Assembly: GCF_000682735.1 (NCBI RefSeq)
Contig: NZ_AWFD01000012.1
Location: forward strand, 186,001-250,000
DNA: 64,000 bases
From: Hyphomonas sp. CY54-11-8
Lineage (GTDB): Bacteria > Pseudomonadota > Alphaproteobacteria > Caulobacterales > Hyphomonadaceae
Direction: 5' to 3'
This document shows, piece by piece, positions 61,704 through 64,000 of this stretch. Every line of letters begins with the position of its first letter. Within the stretch, counting starts at the first letter, position 1. The notes under the pieces are model-generated. The model was given only the letters and a program-made list of their open reading frames with translations, ran no database searches and had not been told where the DNA came from. Made by a program: the position numbers and the translations under genes.

Positions 61704-63458
61704 ATGATGAGACGAACCGGGGCCGTTTCCGCATTTCTGCTGTCGCTGAGCTGCGCGGCGTGCGCCTCCTATCCGGGGTTCGGTCCACACGGTTTTTCCA
61801 TCGACTCCCCTTATGCGCCCCCCGCCGATGCGGCCGCGCTGGGAGACTTTCTGGTCGCACGCTACGCCGCGATGACCAACGATCCGCGGGAAGCGGCCAG
61901 CCGTTATGCCGCGTCCATCGACACGGCGCCGGAATCTACCGGCATCGCCGAGCGCGCCGTATTCTCGGCGCTCCTGTCCGGGGACTACCAGCAGGCCGTA
62001 CGCCTCGCAGAAAAGGCACATGGCGCAGGAAATTTCGGAACGCTGGTGCGCCTGACGCTTGGCATCGAAGCCTTTTCCGAGGGAAAGGATTCCATCTCCG
62101 CCGCTTACCTCGCCGAAGACGGGTTCGGGCCATTCAACCGGACGGTCGCCCGTGGAATCTCGGCATGGCGCATCCTCGGAACGGATGGGGCGGATGCGGC
62201 CGAGGCCTATCTGCAGGAAACCCTGACCGGTGATCCACGCCTCGACAGCGCAACGCTCTACATGATGGGCCTTATTCAGCTGTCGGCGCACAGCGATGCA
62301 GACGCACTGGCAACGTTTGAGACGCTTTGGGAGTCCGGCGCGCGTCTGGCTATCGGCCTCGATGCGCATGCCCGGCTGCTGGCGGCAAAGGGTGACCGGG
62401 CCCGTGCGCAGAGCCTGCTGAACACTTTCCACGATGAGATTGGCGAGAATTCGGCTCTGGAAAGCCTTCGCAAGGATATCCAGGCGGGGCGGGACATACA
62501 CGTCACGCGTCTGACACCCCGGCAAGGCGCGGCGCTGGCCGTCTATGTGCCCGCTGCGGCGCTGATCACGCGGACGGACGACGACGTCGCCTCTGTCTAT
62601 TTCGTGCTGGCCCTGGCGCTCGATCCGGACCTGCATGAGGCGCGGACTCTGTGGGCCCAGTCGCTGGAAAAGGCCGGGCGAGAGCCGGAAGCGATCGGCG
62701 TCCTCGCGGACATTCCCGAAACATCTCCCTACTACTCTCCGGCGCGCGGGCAGATCGCTTGGGCGCTCCTCCGGCTCGGCCGTGAGGACGAGGCCGTGCA
62801 GGTTGCCCGACAGGCGCTGGCGCAGGCGCCGGACCGCGGACTGCAAGTGCAGCTGGCCGAGATCTACCGCGCGCAGACGCGGTATCGGGAGGCAGATCGC
62901 CTGCTGACGCAGATCATTGAGGACGATGCCCTGAACGGGCGCGAGGATTGGCGGCTCCTGTTCTCACGCGGTGCGACCCGTCATGCGCTGGATGACTGGG
63001 AGGGTGCAGAGGCGGATCTGAAGCAGGCACTACAGATTCAGCCGCACAGCCCTCTGGTTTTGAACTATCTCGGTTATGCCTATGTGGATCAGGGAATCCA
63101 TCTGGAGGAGGGGCTGAGCCTGATCCGGACGGCGCTGACCTATGACCCGGATTCCGGCTTCATCACCGACAGCCTCGGCTGGGCCTATTACCGTCTTGGC
63201 CGGTATGAGCTGGCCGTCTACTTCCTTGAAAAAGCAGTGGAATTAGAGCCCGGCGACCCGACCCTGAACGACCATCTGGGCGACGCCTACTGGCGCAGCG
63301 ACCGGAAACTGGAGGCGAAATACCAGTGGGAGCGGTCGCTGAAGCTGGAGCCGGCGGAACAGGTGCGGGCGCGCATCGAGGTGAAGCTGCTGAAGGGGCC
63401 GGACGCGCCTGCCGTCGTGCAAGCCGAGTCCGACGCGCCCCTGCCGCACCGGCCTTAA
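61704..63458 (+). CDS. Tetratricopeptide-repeat lipoprotein
   Basis: This 584-residue protein begins with a lipoprotein-like signal (FLLSLSCAACAS). The remainder is a chain of TPR-like helix pairs, the clearest near the C-terminus (SPLVLNYLGYAYVDQG, GFITDSLGWAYYRLGRYE, PTLNDHLGDAYWRSDRKLEA). An ATG at 61707 is an equally possible start. It is 5 bp from ispE, a pairing I associate with alphaproteobacteria. The repeats suggest scaffolding of envelope complexes; no enzyme motif is seen. Confidence 0.85.
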   Translation: MMRRTGAVSAFLLSLSCAACASYPGFGPHGFSIDSPYAPPADAAALGDFLVARYAAMTNDPREAASRYAASIDTAPESTGIAERAVFSALLSGDYQQAVRLAEKAHGAGNFGTLVRLTLGIEAFSEGKDSISAAYLAEDGFGPFNRTVARGISAWRILGTDGADAAEAYLQETLTGDPRLDSATLYMMGLIQLSAHSDADALATFETLWESGARLAIGLDAHARLLAAKGDRARAQSLLNTFHDEIGENSALESLRKDIQAGRDIHVTRLTPRQGAALAVYVPAAALITRTDDDVASVYFVLALALDPDLHEARTLWAQSLEKAGREPEAIGVLADIPETSPYYSPARGQIAWALLRLGREDEAVQVARQALAQAPDRGLQVQLAEIYRAQTRYREADRLLTQIIEDDALNGREDWRLLFSRGATRHALDDWEGAEADLKQALQIQPHSPLVLNYLGYAYVDQGIHLEEGLSLIRTALTYDPDSGFITDSLGWAYYRLGRYELAVYFLEKAVELEPGDPTLNDHLGDAYWRSDRKLEAKYQWERSLKLEPAEQVRARIEVKLLKGPDAPAVVQAESDAPLPHRP

Positions 63459-63463
63459 GACCA

Positions 63464-64000
63464 ATGAAATCAGGCGATTACAGCGCGCTGGCCCCGGCCA
63501 AGGTGAACCTGTTCCTGCATGTTGGGCCGCTACAGGCGAACGGCCGCCACCCGCTCGACTCGCTCGTCATGTTCGCAGGCGAGGCGGCGGCAGACCGGCT
63601 TTCCGTCATGATCAGCGATGACTTGTCCATGACCATAACCGGACCAGGCATGACCAATCCGGACTATATCGGACCAGTGGACGACAATCTCGTGCTTCGC
63701 GCGGCGCGCGCCCTGAAGGCCGAAACGGGCACCTCCAGGGGCGCCACCTTCACCCTGGAAAAACACCTCCCCATTGCCGCCGGCATCGGGGGCGGCTCTG
63801 CCGACGCCGCCGCCGCGCTGCGCCTGCTCACGGACCTTTGGGGCACAGACCCCGCCGCCGCCCGCAGGATCGCTCCGGCGCTTGGCGGCGACGTCCCGGT
63901 CGCGCTGGAGGGCCATGCGAGCCTGATGCAGGGTGAGGGCGAACGGGTGCGCCGCGCCGCGGGCCTGCCGCGCGTGCCGGCCCTCTTGGTCAATCCAAAC
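63464..64000 (+). CDS. ispE: 4-diphosphocytidyl-2-C-methyl-D-erythritol kinase IspE (3' truncated by window)
   Basis: 179 residues of the N-terminal part are visible. PAKVNLFLHV contains the conserved substrate-binding Lys (K13), the GHMP kinase ATP loop is PIAAGIGGGSADAAAALR (about 103 to 120), and LGGDVPVAL (about 141 to 149) carries the catalytic Asp. The enzyme phosphorylates CDP-ME in the MEP isoprenoid pathway, the pathway that ends with the ispH product in this same window. The frame runs off the right edge. Confidence 0.93.
   Translation, partial: MKSGDYSALAPAKVNLFLHVGPLQANGRHPLDSLVMFAGEAAADRLSVMISDDLSMTITGPGMTNPDYIGPVDDNLVLRAARALKAETGTSRGATFTLEKHLPIAAGIGGGSADAAAALRLLTDLWGTDPAAARRIAPALGGDVPVALEGHASLMQGEGERVRRAAGLPRVPALLVNPN

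Noticed and set aside
1-64000. CRISPR array, IS element or reverse-transcriptase-type defence system
   Set aside because: No repeat-spacer series, transposase, reverse transcriptase or other recognised defence enzyme was found.

Overview
The window looks like a chromosome segment of a marine, stalked or budding-type alphaproteobacterium, most likely Hyphomonas-like (Hyphomonadaceae). The grounds are high GC, a PodJ-like polarity protein preceded by a perfect CtrA box, a split two-subunit glycine decarboxylase behind a tandem glycine riboswitch, an alphaproteobacterial RNase E with an acidic insert in its S1 domain, and a TPR lipoprotein next to ispE. The genus is an inference from gene content and protein character; no marker rRNA is present.

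Bases 1 to about 23020 are the late half of a prophage, cut by the left window edge. Its order follows the P22 late operon: large terminase, portal, scaffold, coat, gp4-like, gp10-like, a needle-position protein, three gp7/gp20/gp16-position ejection proteins and a tailspike. Additions to that plan are a GroES-like co-chaperonin, a gene overprinted on the portal C-terminus, an Ig-like protein in the needle slot and a tailspike with a C-terminal peptidase-G2-like domain. After the spike comes an opposite-strand SAM methyltransferase (a moron with its own candidate promoter). Then follow accessory membrane proteins, a GH24 lysozyme with a C-terminal membrane anchor, and an i-spanin/o-spanin pair in which the o-spanin starts inside the i-spanin. 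The prophage abuts the 3' end of a complete tRNA-Pro(CGG), the likely integration site. Integrase, repressor and the other att site are outside the window.

Bases 23024 to 35518 are host core. They hold a minus-strand trhO, GFA-family and GST operon, a cytochrome c'/b561 pair, a second GST, a diiron ferritin-like protein followed by a strong terminator, an alpha/beta hydrolase, ispH, a lipoprotein with argS, a small membrane protein, an apparently frameshifted small conserved gene, and a YcjF/DUF697-type membrane protein.

Bases 35519 to 45031 hold the riboswitch-controlled gcvT-gcvH-gcvPA-gcvPB operon, a membrane acyltransferase, a small membrane protein, and a translationally coupled pair of exported amidohydrolases. 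The second of that pair has lost the metal-binding HxH.

Bases 45044 to 57297 contain the PodJ-like gene, then a MerR-family regulator and a fatty-acid beta-oxidation cluster: two acyl-CoA dehydrogenases, a hotdog thioesterase, a PNPOx-family protein, a thiolase and a bifunctional hydratase/dehydrogenase. A shared TT(G/T)ACGT-N2-(G/A)CGTAA operator lies before the regulator and before the second dehydrogenase, suggesting a self-contained LiuR/FadR-like regulon. A bidirectional-looking terminator ends the block.

Bases 57323 to 64000 hold rne with a long leader, a divergent AMIN-domain N-acetylmuramoyl-L-alanine amidase, a TPR lipoprotein, and the 5' part of ispE.
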